64,000 bases of DNA from the NCBI RefSeq assembly GCF_000425585.1, contig NZ_KE384402.1, forward strand, positions 90,449 to 154,448, written 5' to 3'. Source of the stretch: Terrimonas ferruginea DSM 30193. Its GTDB lineage: Bacteria > Bacteroidota > Bacteroidia > Chitinophagales > Chitinophagaceae. Within the stretch, counting starts at the first letter, position 1. Each line of letters opens with the position of its first letter. The translations under genes and the position numbers were made by a program. Shown one piece after another: positions 16,005-23,810 of the stretch. A model generated the notes under the pieces. It saw nothing but the letters and a program-made list of their open reading frames with translations. It was not told where the DNA came from and made no database searches.

Positions 16005-16814
16005 ATGTCTGCAACGCCTGTTAACGAAATCACACCCTTACGCACCGTACACGCCGTACGCTACGTAACACCTCTCCGCGAAGGCGGCTCACTGCCCGCC
16101 ATCGCAGAAGCGGATGACGGTTTTCTGTACGTACTCAAATTCAGAGGAGCCGGTCAGGGTGTTAAAGCACTCATTGCCGATCTCATCGGCGCCGAACTCG
16201 CGCGCCTGCTGGGCTTTAAAGTACCCGAACTCGTTTTCGTTCAGTTGGACGCCGCATTCGGACGCACAGAACCCGATGAAGAAATCCAGGAATTGCTGCG
16301 CAAAAGCACCGGTCTCAACCTCGGTTTGCATTATCTCTCCGGCTCTATCACCTACGACCCTGCCGTTACACCATTGCCTGCAGAACTGGCATCGAAAGTG
16401 GTTTGGCTGGATGCCTTTCTCATGAACGTAGACCGGACGGCCCGCAATACCAATATGCTTAGTTGGAACAAAGAGCTCTGGCTGATCGATCATGGCGCCT
16501 CGCTTTATTTTCACCATAACTGGCCCGACTGGCAGCAACAGGCGGCCAGGCCTTTTGCCCAGATCAAAGATCATGTGTTGCTCAACCAGGCATCGGAGCT
16601 GGAAAAAGCAGACAAAGAAGCGCATGCCCTGATCACACCCGATCGGATCCGTGATATTGTTTCGCTGATCCCCGACGAATGGCTTGCATTGAATGCAGAA
16701 ATAAATTCACCCGATGAAGGCCGGGATGTTTATACACGTTTCCTTACAACCCGCCTCCAATCTTCTCACCTGTTTTTAAACGAAGCACTGCATGCAAGAG
16801 CGTCACTTGTTTGA
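16005..16814 (+). CDS. HipA-like kinase-fold protein (HipA_2 type)
   Basis: The roughly 269-residue product resembles the short HipA_2 family. It has a glycine-rich nucleotide-binding region (FLYVLKFRGAGQG), a catalytic-loop-like DAFLMNVDRTARNTN and a DFG-like LWLIDHGASLYF. HipA toxins phosphorylate tRNA synthetases or related targets, but the HipA_2 group is poorly characterised. I start it at ATG 16005 because the earlier TTG at 15996 lies inside the -7 box. It overlaps the next gene by 23 bases, a translational coupling that fits a conserved HipA_2-DUF3037 pair. Confidence 0.82.
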   Translation: MSATPVNEITPLRTVHAVRYVTPLREGGSLPAIAEADDGFLYVLKFRGAGQGVKALIADLIGAELARLLGFKVPELVFVQLDAAFGRTEPDEEIQELLRKSTGLNLGLHYLSGSITYDPAVTPLPAELASKVVWLDAFLMNVDRTARNTNMLSWNKELWLIDHGASLYFHHNWPDWQQQAARPFAQIKDHVLLNQASELEKADKEAHALITPDRIRDIVSLIPDEWLALNAEINSPDEGRDVYTRFLTTRLQSSHLFLNEALHARASLV

Positions 16815-17175
16815 GTATGCGGTGATCCGCATTGTTCCCCGCGTAGAACGCGAAGAATTCCTGAATGCAGGAGTGATCGTCTATTGCAAATCACTCTGCT
16901 TTCTCGATATGAAATACGTGGTCAACCACGAAAAACTGCATGCATTTGCCCCTGATATCGACTGCAACGAACTGAAGGAACATCTCACCGCTTTTGCGTC
17001 CATCTGCGCCGGAAAAAAAGATGCCGGCCCGATTGCGTTACTGGAACCTGCACTCCGTTTCCGCTGGCTAACGGCCTGGCGCAGTACCATCGTGCAGACT
17101 TCGCGCGTACATCCCGGGCTTACTACAGATGCAGACGCAACACTCATCCGGCTTTTCGACCAATTGGTTTTATAA
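16792..17175 (+). CDS. DUF3037 family protein
   Basis: The 127-residue product matches DUF3037: FEYAVIRIVPRVEREEFLNAGVIVYCK at the N-terminus, a central DCNELKEHL region, and GPIALLEPALRFRWLTAWRSTIVQTSRVHPG. The family function is unknown, and members are commonly found next to HipA_2 proteins. The overlap with the HipA-like gene suggests the two act together, possibly as toxin and partner. Confidence 0.82.
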   Translation: MQERHLFEYAVIRIVPRVEREEFLNAGVIVYCKSLCFLDMKYVVNHEKLHAFAPDIDCNELKEHLTAFASICAGKKDAGPIALLEPALRFRWLTAWRSTIVQTSRVHPGLTTDADATLIRLFDQLVL

Positions 17176-17197
17176 GCCAGATGCCTGCCACAAATCG

Positions 17198-17205
17198 TAA
17201 ATTTG
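17198..17205 (+). promoter_or_regulatory. -7 promoter box before the YoaK-like gene
   Basis: TAAATTTG is an exact TAnnTTTG match, 15 bases upstream of the GTG at 17221. Confidence 0.55.
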
Positions 17206-17220
17206 TGCAAATCATCTATT

Positions 17221-17949
17221 GTGTTTCGTCATAAAGGCAAAACCCGAACACCACTGCACAACCTCCGGCTGGCCTCGATTTTATCGGCTGTTGCAGGTAT
17301 GGTCAACGTTACCGGCTACCTGGCGATCGGACAACTGACCACCAATGTAACCGGGCACTTTGCCTATTTTGCCGAAGACCTGTCCCACGGAAATTACTAC
17401 CGGGCGGGCGTATTGCTGCTTTTCGTGCTTTCTTTCCTGACGGGCGCTTTTGTTTCCGGATGTCTGACTGAATTCTTTTCGCGCCGCAACGACCGGTACC
17501 GGTATATGGTACCCGTGCTGCTCGAAGGGCTGATCCTCGTCGCCCTGTCATTGCTACCACTACTTGCAGCCGAACGATGGACCTATATAATTGCCTGCCT
17601 GCTGTTATTTGCCATGGGTTTACAAAATGCGCTCGTGACATCTGTGTCCAACGCCATCGTACGGACCACCCACCTCACCGGGTTATTCACCGATCTGGGG
17701 ATCGAATTGGCGCAATGGTCGTATTACCGGCAGCCTGATGATCGCAAAAAGCTCCGGACTTCGATCAAACTGCGTATCGTAATCGTCGGTTGCTTCATGG
17801 CAGGGTGTGTAACAGGTGGCATCCTCTTCAGCCACCTGCACATGAAGGTGCTGCTGCTCGCCGCAATGCTGCTTGCAACGGCGCTGACCTACGACACCTT
17901 GCGTTACCAGGTGTTGTTGCTTCGGAGAAAATATCATCATCACCGGTAG
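17221..17949 (+). CDS. YoaK/DUF1275 family membrane protein
   Basis: The roughly 242-residue product has about six membrane segments and the DUF1275 hallmark region LRLASILSAVAGMVNVTGYL followed by LTTNVTGHFAYFAEDL. I prefer the GTG at 17221, giving an MFRHKGKTR start that fits the family, over the TTG at 17203 inside the -7 box. The transport or other function of the family is unknown. Confidence 0.85.
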   Translation: MFRHKGKTRTPLHNLRLASILSAVAGMVNVTGYLAIGQLTTNVTGHFAYFAEDLSHGNYYRAGVLLLFVLSFLTGAFVSGCLTEFFSRRNDRYRYMVPVLLEGLILVALSLLPLLAAERWTYIIACLLLFAMGLQNALVTSVSNAIVRTTHLTGLFTDLGIELAQWSYYRQPDDRKKLRTSIKLRIVIVGCFMAGCVTGGILFSHLHMKVLLLAAMLLATALTYDTLRYQVLLLRRKYHHHR

Positions 17950-18019
17950 TTTTCGGCTTGGTTAGCATCCGCTTGTTGTATTTTTACGCCGTCAGCTTTA
18001 AATCTTTGTTTTACCTGCA

Positions 18020-18982
18020 ATGGATCTATTAACAGTAACGGATATCAGTAAGCAACTTCCCGGCGGTTTTACCCTCGCTCCTATCAGTTTTGAAGTGCCG
18101 GCTTTGCGCAAGATCGCATTGGCGGGAGAAACCGGTTCGGGCAAAACCACACTTCTCCGCATCATCGGCGGACTTATTCAACCCGATTCCGGCGAAGTAA
18201 GATTGGAAGGAAAAAAAGTGAAAGGGCCGATGGAAAAACTCATTCCCGGACATGAACGCATCGCCTATTTATCCCAGCATTACGAACTTCCCAATCATTA
18301 CACCGTAGAAAATATTCTCGAGTACGCCAGCAAAATGCCGGAACATACCGCGGAACAATTATACGAAATCTGCCAGATAACGCATTTACTCAAACGCAAA
18401 ACTGACCAGCTTTCCGGAGGAGAAAAACAACGTATCGCGCTGGCGAGGATGTTAACCACACTGCCGGATCTGCTATTATTAGATGAACCTTTTTCCAATG
18501 CAGACATGCTGCACAAACAACGGCTCAAGGAGGTGATACGTGATATCGGTGAACAACTGAGCATTACCTGCATATTGGTATCTCACGATCCGCTGGACAG
18601 TCTTTCATGGGCCGACGAGCTGCTGGTACTGCGCGATGGCAAACTCATACAGCGCGATAATCCGCTTGACATTTACCATCAGCCCAAAAACGAATATGTT
18701 GCGGGGTTGTTTGGCACCTATAACCTGTTGCCTTCCGAACTTTTCCCTCGATTATCCGCCGGTGCACAGATCATGATCCGCCCGGAGCAATTTATTCCGA
18801 CCGACCAGTCCGAAGCGATCGTATCCGGTATCGTTAAGGAAGTATTGTTCTACGGAAGTTTTACGGAACTGGAGGTGCGGATCGCCAACCGTTCCCTCTG
18901 GGTGCGAGTGCTGGAGCCCCGTTACAGCAAGGGCGACGTGATCCACCTCACCATGGCGCTGGGTAGCCTGCATGCGCTCTGA
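18020..18982 (+). CDS. ABC transporter ATP-binding protein with C-terminal TOBE-like domain
   Basis: The 320-residue product has Walker A GETGSGKTT (about 35-43), signature LSGGEKQRIALAR (about 134-146), Walker B LLLLDEPF and the switch His in LVSHDPLDSL. A C-terminal beta-rich extension (about 240-320; MIRPEQF and VKEVLFYGSFTELEV) looks like the TOBE regulatory domain of CysA/PotA/Fbp-type importers. No permease or binding protein gene is adjacent, which is unusual for this class. The partner and substrate are unknown. Confidence 0.88.
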   Translation: MDLLTVTDISKQLPGGFTLAPISFEVPALRKIALAGETGSGKTTLLRIIGGLIQPDSGEVRLEGKKVKGPMEKLIPGHERIAYLSQHYELPNHYTVENILEYASKMPEHTAEQLYEICQITHLLKRKTDQLSGGEKQRIALARMLTTLPDLLLLDEPFSNADMLHKQRLKEVIRDIGEQLSITCILVSHDPLDSLSWADELLVLRDGKLIQRDNPLDIYHQPKNEYVAGLFGTYNLLPSELFPRLSAGAQIMIRPEQFIPTDQSEAIVSGIVKEVLFYGSFTELEVRIANRSLWVRVLEPRYSKGDVIHLTMALGSLHAL

Positions 18983-18987
18983 TTCCT

Positions 18988-18995
18988 TACATTTG
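18988..18995 (+). promoter_or_regulatory. -7 promoter box before the Crp/Fnr gene
   Basis: TACATTTG matches TAnnTTTG with only five bases to the ATG at 19001. Confidence 0.55.
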
Positions 18996-19000
18996 TATCT

Positions 19001-19591
19001 ATGGATTTGTTTGAACGCATTCACGCCCATGTCAACCGCAGTTCCCGCCTCTCCGATGCCGATCTCGAAATCATGGATGGCTTATTGGAAAAGCGAATGA
19101 TAAAACGCAAAACCATGTTGCTGCAGGAAGGCGAAGTATGCCATTTCGAAGCGTTCGTGAACCAGGGATGTATCCGCTCTTATTATTTGGATGAAAACGG
19201 ATTTGAAGTGACGCTGCAATTTGCAATAGAAGACTGGTGGGTCAGCGATATCGCCAGTTTCCATGAGCAGAAACCCAGTCACATGTTCATCGAAGCATTG
19301 GAAGATTGTGAACTGTTAGTCCTCAATCCCGCCACCAAAGAATCACTGCTTCAGCAACTCCCCTCACTCGAAAGGTATTTCCGGCTGATGGTTCAACGCA
19401 ATCTCTCCTCCCTGCAATCACGTTTATTTAAAACAATAGCCACGTCGGCGCAGGACAAGTACCTCGACTTCCTGGAAAAATATCCCACCATCCCGCAACG
19501 TGTACCCCAACATTATATAGCTTCCTACCTCGGCATCTCCCCTGAATTTTTGAGTAAAATAAGAACGAGAATGGCCAGGAAGTCAATTTGA
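19001..19591 (+). CDS. Crp/Fnr-family transcriptional regulator
   Basis: The 196-residue product has a cyclic-nucleotide-binding-type beta barrel (about 15-125; LLQEGEVCHFEAFVNQGCIRSYY) and a C-terminal helix-turn-helix (VPQHYIASYLGISPEFLSKIRTRM). It has the size and pattern of the many Bacteroidota CRP-like sensors that do not bind cAMP in the standard way. It lies immediately before the pirin gene and is a reasonable candidate regulator of the electrophile-response-like cluster, but no direct evidence links them. Confidence 0.9.
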   Translation: MDLFERIHAHVNRSSRLSDADLEIMDGLLEKRMIKRKTMLLQEGEVCHFEAFVNQGCIRSYYLDENGFEVTLQFAIEDWWVSDIASFHEQKPSHMFIEALEDCELLVLNPATKESLLQQLPSLERYFRLMVQRNLSSLQSRLFKTIATSAQDKYLDFLEKYPTIPQRVPQHYIASYLGISPEFLSKIRTRMARKSI

Positions 19592-19594
19592 GAA

Positions 19595-19655
19595 TTAGAT
19601 AATTTGAAAATTTGGCAATAAAATGCATTTTCGAATTGTCAAATTGTCTAATTAG
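19595..19655. repeat. octameric repeat forming a long imperfect hairpin
   Basis: Two arms of AT-rich 8-base units (AATTTGAA on the left, GTCAAATT/GTCTAATT on the right) can fold on each other around a central ATGCATTTT. A very similar arrangement lies at 21480-21556. It may end the Crp/Fnr transcript. Confidence 0.7.
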
Positions 19656-19656
19656 C

Positions 19657-19705
19657 ATTTCTTGTCCTGGTTCAATGTTTTTCCGTTCCGGTTGTGCCAA
19701 TTTTG
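19657..19705 (+). promoter_or_regulatory. shared promoter/operator of the pirin gene
   Basis: Twenty-four bases at 19657-19680 (core CTTGTCCTGGTTCAATG) are identical to 21558-21581 before the ring-cleaving dioxygenase. In both places a -33-like GTTTT/GTTTG and a -7-like box (CAATTTTG here, 19698-19705) follow at the same spacing, and the start codon lies 45 bases behind the 24-mer. This is strong sequence evidence for a common regulator. Confidence 0.75.
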
Positions 19706-19725
19706 AGGTACAAAAATCACGCAGG

Positions 19726-20604
19726 ATGGAACGAAAAGATTTTCTGAAAAAAGGCTTATTGGGGACCGGCATGCTGGTTACCAATGCGGCATTGGGCGGA
19801 GTGCTCCGCAACGACATCGACGAGTTGAAAGAGCTGGAAGTTATGGGTTTGAATCACTTACCCAACCCGCAAACATGGCAGGGACCTTTTGCAGTATTGC
19901 ATCGCGCCCATACCCGCGGTCATGCCTCACACGGTTGGCTCGACAGTCACCAGACTTTCAGTTTTGCCAACTATTATAATCCGGACAGTATGCATTTCGG
20001 GGTGCTGCGCGTGCTGAACGATGACCGCATAGATGCGTCGAAGGGTTTTGGCCGTCATCCGCACGACAACATGGAGATCATTTCCATACCACTGGAAGGA
20101 GATCTCGAACACAAAGACAGCCTCGGCAACACCGCCGTGATCCGCGCAGGCGACATCCAGGTGATGAGTGCCGGCACTGGTGTCTTTCACAGCGAATACA
20201 ATAAGAACGACGATCGCGAAGCACGTTTTTTACAAATCTGGGTGTTCCCGCGTCAACGCAATGTGGAGCCGCGTTATGATCAGTTAACGCTGGATATACA
20301 TGCACGCAAAAATAAATTGCAACAAATCCTTTCTCCCAATCCGGGCGATGAAGGTGTATGGATTCACCAGGACGCCTGGTTTCACATGGGACGATTCGAC
20401 AAAGACATTTCCGTTGATTATTCACTGAAGAAAAAAGACAACGGCATTTACGTATTTGTGATCAATGGCAGCGTGCAGATTGATGATGTTACACTTGACA
20501 AACGCGATGGCCTGGGCATTTGGAATATCTCCGGACTCTCCCTCCAATCGTTGAGTGACGACACCGAAATACTGATCATGGAAATCCCGATGACCATTTC
20601 ATAA
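19726..20604 (+). CDS. pirin family protein
   Basis: The roughly 292-residue product is a bicupin of the pirin family. His111 and His113 (GRHPHDNME), Glu117, His155 and Glu157 (TGVFHSEYN) are the expected metal ligands. Its N-terminus (MERKDFLKKGLLGTG) looks like a degenerate Tat or export signal. Some pirins are quercetin dioxygenases. I start at ATG 19726, 45 bases after the shared promoter element, rather than at an upstream in-frame codon inside the repeat. It is part of a quinone/electrophile-response-like cluster. Confidence 0.9.
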   Translation: MERKDFLKKGLLGTGMLVTNAALGGVLRNDIDELKELEVMGLNHLPNPQTWQGPFAVLHRAHTRGHASHGWLDSHQTFSFANYYNPDSMHFGVLRVLNDDRIDASKGFGRHPHDNMEIISIPLEGDLEHKDSLGNTAVIRAGDIQVMSAGTGVFHSEYNKNDDREARFLQIWVFPRQRNVEPRYDQLTLDIHARKNKLQQILSPNPGDEGVWIHQDAWFHMGRFDKDISVDYSLKKKDNGIYVFVINGSVQIDDVTLDKRDGLGIWNISGLSLQSLSDDTEILIMEIPMTIS

Positions 20605-20614
20605 AAAAAGAAGC

Positions 20615-21183
20615 ATGTCAATCAATAAAACAGCCACCACACAATATCCCGTTATCGATCTCATTCGGCAGCGCTGGAGTCCGCGGAGTTTTGCGACAAA
20701 GCCATTTCGCCGGACGATATGCATACGATCCTCGAAGCTGCATCGTGGTCGTTCAGCGCCATGAACGAACAACCCTGGCGATATGCCGTTGCTTATCGCG
20801 GTACAGCACTCTTTGATATCTTTTCATCCTGGCTGGCGGCCGGCAATCAGCCTTGGGCGAAGCATGCAGCGGCTTTAGTGCTGAGCAGCACCGTTACTTC
20901 GTTTGCGAGTGGCCGTCCTTACCCTGATGCGTTGCATGATGCAGGCGCTGCCAATATGTTGCTGACATTACAGGCGGGAAGCATGGGCATCGGCGTTCAC
21001 CCGATGGCAGGATTTGATAAAGCAGCAGCGGAATCATTTTTGCCCGAAGGGCTGCAACCCGTGATCATGCTGGCAATGGGTTATCCTGATACGCATGAGA
21101 AATTGGATCAGCCTTACCGTACGCGTGAACTGGCACCCCGAACACGCAAATCACTAAATGAATTTCTCCTTAACGCAGAATAA
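20615..21183 (+). pseudogene. nitroreductase family gene with a frameshift
   Basis: Two frames join into one nitroreductase. From the ATG at 20615 one reads IDLIRQRWSPRSF. The downstream frame carries DKAISPDDMHTILEAASWSFSAMNEQPW and runs to 21183. The join is at the four T at 20689-20692; one more T would restore a continuous RSF-C-DKAISPDDM sequence. FMN-binding features (RWSPRSF, NEQPW, MGIGVHPM) are all present. It could be a recent mutation, a sequencing error or, less likely, programmed slippage. Nitroreductases of this type reduce quinones or nitro compounds. Confidence 0.8.
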
Positions 21184-21190
21184 CAATGTT

Positions 21191-21478
21191 ATGAAACTGA
21201 ACATACTGGTATTGTGCAGTCACCCTGAAATAAAAGACACGATCTTACGCTTGCTGTCTGCAGAAGCTGATTGGAATGCCGAAGCCGCCATCAATGCAGA
21301 AGAGGCATTACAGGCAAAAGGCAATTATGATGTCATCTTACTCGGCAGTGGCTTTTCACTGTCAGCCGACAAAGAACTTTGCAATCATTTGCAACAACAA
21401 CATCCCAGCGCCCGCATCATCGAACATTACGGCGGCGGAAGTGGATTATTGTTTGGCGAAATAAGAGCTGTAATTTGA
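21191..21478 (+). CDS. receiver-like protein lacking the phospho-acceptor
   Basis: The 95-residue product begins KLNILVLCSHPEIKDTILRLL and has the beta-strand pattern of a response-regulator receiver, but the usual acidic pair after the first strand is Cys-Ser. The aspartate expected after YDVILL is Gly. It is therefore a pseudo-receiver at best and cannot be phosphorylated normally. It sits between the nitroreductase and the ring-cleaving dioxygenase genes. Function unknown. Confidence 0.65.
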   Translation: MKLNILVLCSHPEIKDTILRLLSAEADWNAEAAINAEEALQAKGNYDVILLGSGFSLSADKELCNHLQQQHPSARIIEHYGGGSGLLFGEIRAVI

Positions 21479-21479
21479 A

Positions 21480-21556
21480 AATTTACCCTGACACTTCGGG
21501 ATTGATAATAAAAAAATGCATTCCCAAATTATCAAATCTTCAAATTACCTAATTAG
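21480..21556. repeat. octameric repeat hairpin with nested GC hairpin
   Basis: AT-rich 8-base units form two arms like those at 19595-19655. Between them lies a small GC hairpin, CCCTGACACTTCGGG, at 21486-21500. Confidence 0.7.
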
Positions 21557-21557
21557 T

Positions 21558-21606
21558 ATTTCTTGTCCTGGTTCAATGTTTGCCGCCAATACAAACAGGA
21601 TATTTG
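21558..21606 (+). promoter_or_regulatory. shared promoter/operator of the ring-cleaving dioxygenase gene
   Basis: This is the second copy of the 24-base element. GTTTG ends at 21582 and a -7-like GATATTTG is at 21599-21606, matching the pirin promoter in all spacings. The ATG follows at 21626. Confidence 0.75.
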
Positions 21607-21625
21607 CTCTATAAAACCACAGATC

Positions 21626-22567
21626 ATGAATAATCAAATAAAAGGCCTGCATCACATTACGGCCATTGCATCTGACGCGCAACGTAACTACGATTTCTAT
21701 ACACGCATACTGGGTTTACGCATGGTAAAGAAGACCGTCAACTTCGACGATCCGCAAACCTATCATTTCTATTTTGGCGATGAACAAGGTACGCCCGGCA
21801 CCATTCTCACTTTCTTTCCCTGGACACATGCCCGCGCCGGCAAACCCGGTACCGGTATGGCTACCGAAATCGGTTATGCTGTACCCGCTGACAGCCTTGA
21901 CTTCTGGCAACAACGTTTTAAAGAAATGAATGTGCCACACGGTCCTGTCCGCGAAGAATTTGGTGACACGGTATTACCTTTTTCCGATCCTGACGGGTTG
22001 CAACTGAAACTGGTGGTTCCTGCCAATGCAGATCCACGCAAACCCTGGACAACCAACGCAGTGAATGAAAACAAGGCTACACGCGGTTTTCACAGTGTGG
22101 CGCTTAGTTTAAAAAACACCGATGATACCGCTAAAATACTGACCGATATCTTTGGTTATAATCTCGACAATCAAGAAAATAACCGCTATCGTTTCAAAAC
22201 TGACGTAATTGAAACCGCCAATCTCGTCGATCTGATTCTCGACCCGGAAGCAGGTCATGGTATCAATGCAGCTGGCACCAATCACCACGTGGCATTCAGG
22301 GTGAGTGACGAAGAAGTGCTGATGCATTTCAGGGAGAAAATATTATCTGCCGGATTCAACATCACGCCCAAGATCAACCGTGACTATTTCTTCTCACTTT
22401 ATTTCAGAGAACCCGGCGGCGTATTATTTGAACTGGCCACTGACAATCCCGGATTTGCGACTGATGAAACGGTAGAGAACCTGGGAACAAGTCTGCGCTT
22501 GCCCAAGCAATATGAGCAGGCGCGTGAGCAAATCGAAAAAATCTTACCTAAACTCACACAGGCATGA
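21626..22567 (+). CDS. ring-cleaving dioxygenase, glyoxalase/VOC superfamily (MhqO/MhqE-like)
   Basis: The roughly 313-residue product contains two VOC modules. The first starts GLHHITAIASDAQRNYDFY, the second RGFHSVALSLKNTDD. Metal ligands are the His pairs of GLHHIT and the later Glu of GVLFELATD. It matches the family of Bacillus MhqO/MhqE, extradiol-type dioxygenases induced by hydroquinones. It shares a promoter element with the pirin gene and overlaps the downstream esterase gene by four bases. Confidence 0.9.
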   Translation: MNNQIKGLHHITAIASDAQRNYDFYTRILGLRMVKKTVNFDDPQTYHFYFGDEQGTPGTILTFFPWTHARAGKPGTGMATEIGYAVPADSLDFWQQRFKEMNVPHGPVREEFGDTVLPFSDPDGLQLKLVVPANADPRKPWTTNAVNENKATRGFHSVALSLKNTDDTAKILTDIFGYNLDNQENNRYRFKTDVIETANLVDLILDPEAGHGINAAGTNHHVAFRVSDEEVLMHFREKILSAGFNITPKINRDYFFSLYFREPGGVLFELATDNPGFATDETVENLGTSLRLPKQYEQAREQIEKILPKLTQA

Positions 22568-23199
22568 GCAACGCACAACAACATACATTAGATATCCGCC
22601 AAAGTGGCCGTCCGTTGGACGGCGCTTCGCGGGTGTTGATCCTGCTGCATGGACGCGGCGGATCGGCAGAAGACATAATCGGATTGGCGAATCACTTATC
22701 GGTGGATGGATTTACGTTACTGGCGCCGCAGGCAACAAATAACACCTGGTATCCGTATTCGTTTATGATGCCGCATAAAGCCAATGAGCCATGGTTGAGC
22801 AGTGCCCTTGAAAATGTAGCGGCAGTAGTGGATGAAGCAATAAAAGCTGGTGTAGAAAAAAAAGACATCTACTTCGCGGGCTTTTCGCAGGGGGCGTGTT
22901 TGATGCTGGAATACCTGGCGCGTAATGGAGAAGAGTATGGAGGCGCGGCGGCCTTCACAGGTGGACTGATCGGCGAAAGGCCGGATCAATCGGTTTATAA
23001 AGGTAACTTCGGTGGCATGCCTGTTTACCTAGGCACCAGCGATCCCGATCCGCATGTGCCGGTGGAGCGTGTGAAATTTACAACAGCCGTATTGGAAAAA
23101 ATGGGCGCGAAAGTAACGGAGAGAATATATCCGGGCATGGGGCATACGATAACGAAGGAAGAAATAGATGAGGCGAATAAAGTCGTATTTAGTAGTTAG
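22564..23199 (+). CDS. alpha/beta-hydrolase, phospholipase/carboxylesterase family (MhqD-like)
   Basis: The 211-residue product has the nucleophile elbow GFSQG (Ser108), an oxyanion region LLHGRGG, and the Asp and His partners in GTSDPDPHVP and YPGMGHTIT. The family includes Bacillus MhqD, which is co-transcribed with a ring-cleaving dioxygenase, as here (ATGA overlap). Likely a cytoplasmic esterase acting on products of quinone detoxification. Confidence 0.9.
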   Translation: MSNAQQHTLDIRQSGRPLDGASRVLILLHGRGGSAEDIIGLANHLSVDGFTLLAPQATNNTWYPYSFMMPHKANEPWLSSALENVAAVVDEAIKAGVEKKDIYFAGFSQGACLMLEYLARNGEEYGGAAAFTGGLIGERPDQSVYKGNFGGMPVYLGTSDPDPHVPVERVKFTTAVLEKMGAKVTERIYPGMGHTITKEEIDEANKVVFSS

Positions 23200-23202
23200 T
23201 AA

Positions 23203-23278
23203 ACTCTCTTTGCGCCTTAACTACTTTGCGCCGCTGCGTGAAAAATTCACGCAAAGAAGCATAAGGAGCAAAGGCGCT
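23203..23278. repeat. TTTGCG-type intergenic palindrome
   Basis: Inverted CTTTGCGCC-like arms surround a core GCGTGAA-AAA-TTCACGC (23236-23252). Related sequences occur at 41458-41517 and 49784-49825. Confidence 0.75.
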
Positions 23279-23293
23279 CAAAAGCAATGACCT

Positions 23294-23656
23294 ATGGAAT
23301 TTAAGTATACAAGACTGTATTCCGACTCGCGCGGGGAAAGTCTTTTCGAAGACAAAACGATTCCCATGCGATCAGCCGGGACGATCGGTTTTTTGTCAGA
23401 GCTATTTCCGGTAGAAGGTATCATCTTTCGTGAGGTGGAAGCGAATTATGACTATGACTTTCACCATGCACCGCAGCGGCAATTCCTGGTGTTGCTGGAC
23501 GGAGAGATCGAAATAGAAACATCTTTGGGAGAAAAAAGAACATTCAAGACCGGCGACGTGTTGCTGCTGGAAGATGTGGCCGGTAAAGGGCATCGCACGA
23601 GAAATGTCCGCCAGGAACCGAGAAGGTCGTTATTTATCCCGCTCCGGGCGAAATAG
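23294..23656 (+). CDS. cupin-like protein
   Basis: The 120-residue product has a single cupin-type beta barrel. RQFLVLLDGEIEIETSLG and FKTGDVLLLEDVAGKGHRTRN correspond to the two cupin motifs, though only some of the usual histidines are present (His in GKGHRT). It may bind a metal or small ligand. It lies behind the esterase gene beyond a palindromic repeat, so it may be a separate unit. Confidence 0.75.
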   Translation: MEFKYTRLYSDSRGESLFEDKTIPMRSAGTIGFLSELFPVEGIIFREVEANYDYDFHHAPQRQFLVLLDGEIEIETSLGEKRTFKTGDVLLLEDVAGKGHRTRNVRQEPRRSLFIPLRAK

Positions 23657-23780
23657 AAAAATTTCTACGATTTCGCTAGAATCTTTTCCCTTTCGAATGG
23701 GTGATTTCTTTTTATGGCTTTTCTGTCGTAACTAGATGTGTGGTGGTACCCGTTTTTTAAACCAATACTCCAAGTGATTG

Positions 23781-23809
23781 ATGCAGGCTGAGAGGTCTGC
23801 ATTTTTTTT
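23781..23809 (+). terminator. rho-independent terminator
   Basis: Stem ATGCAG / CTGCAT with a 10-base loop, followed by eight T. It probably ends the cupin transcript. Confidence 0.65.
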
Positions 23810-23810
23810 G

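Noticed and set aside
23781..23802. CTGAGAG motif suggesting a TPP riboswitch
   Set aside because: It lies in the loop of a simple terminator, and the other conserved parts of the riboswitch and any thiamine gene are missing.
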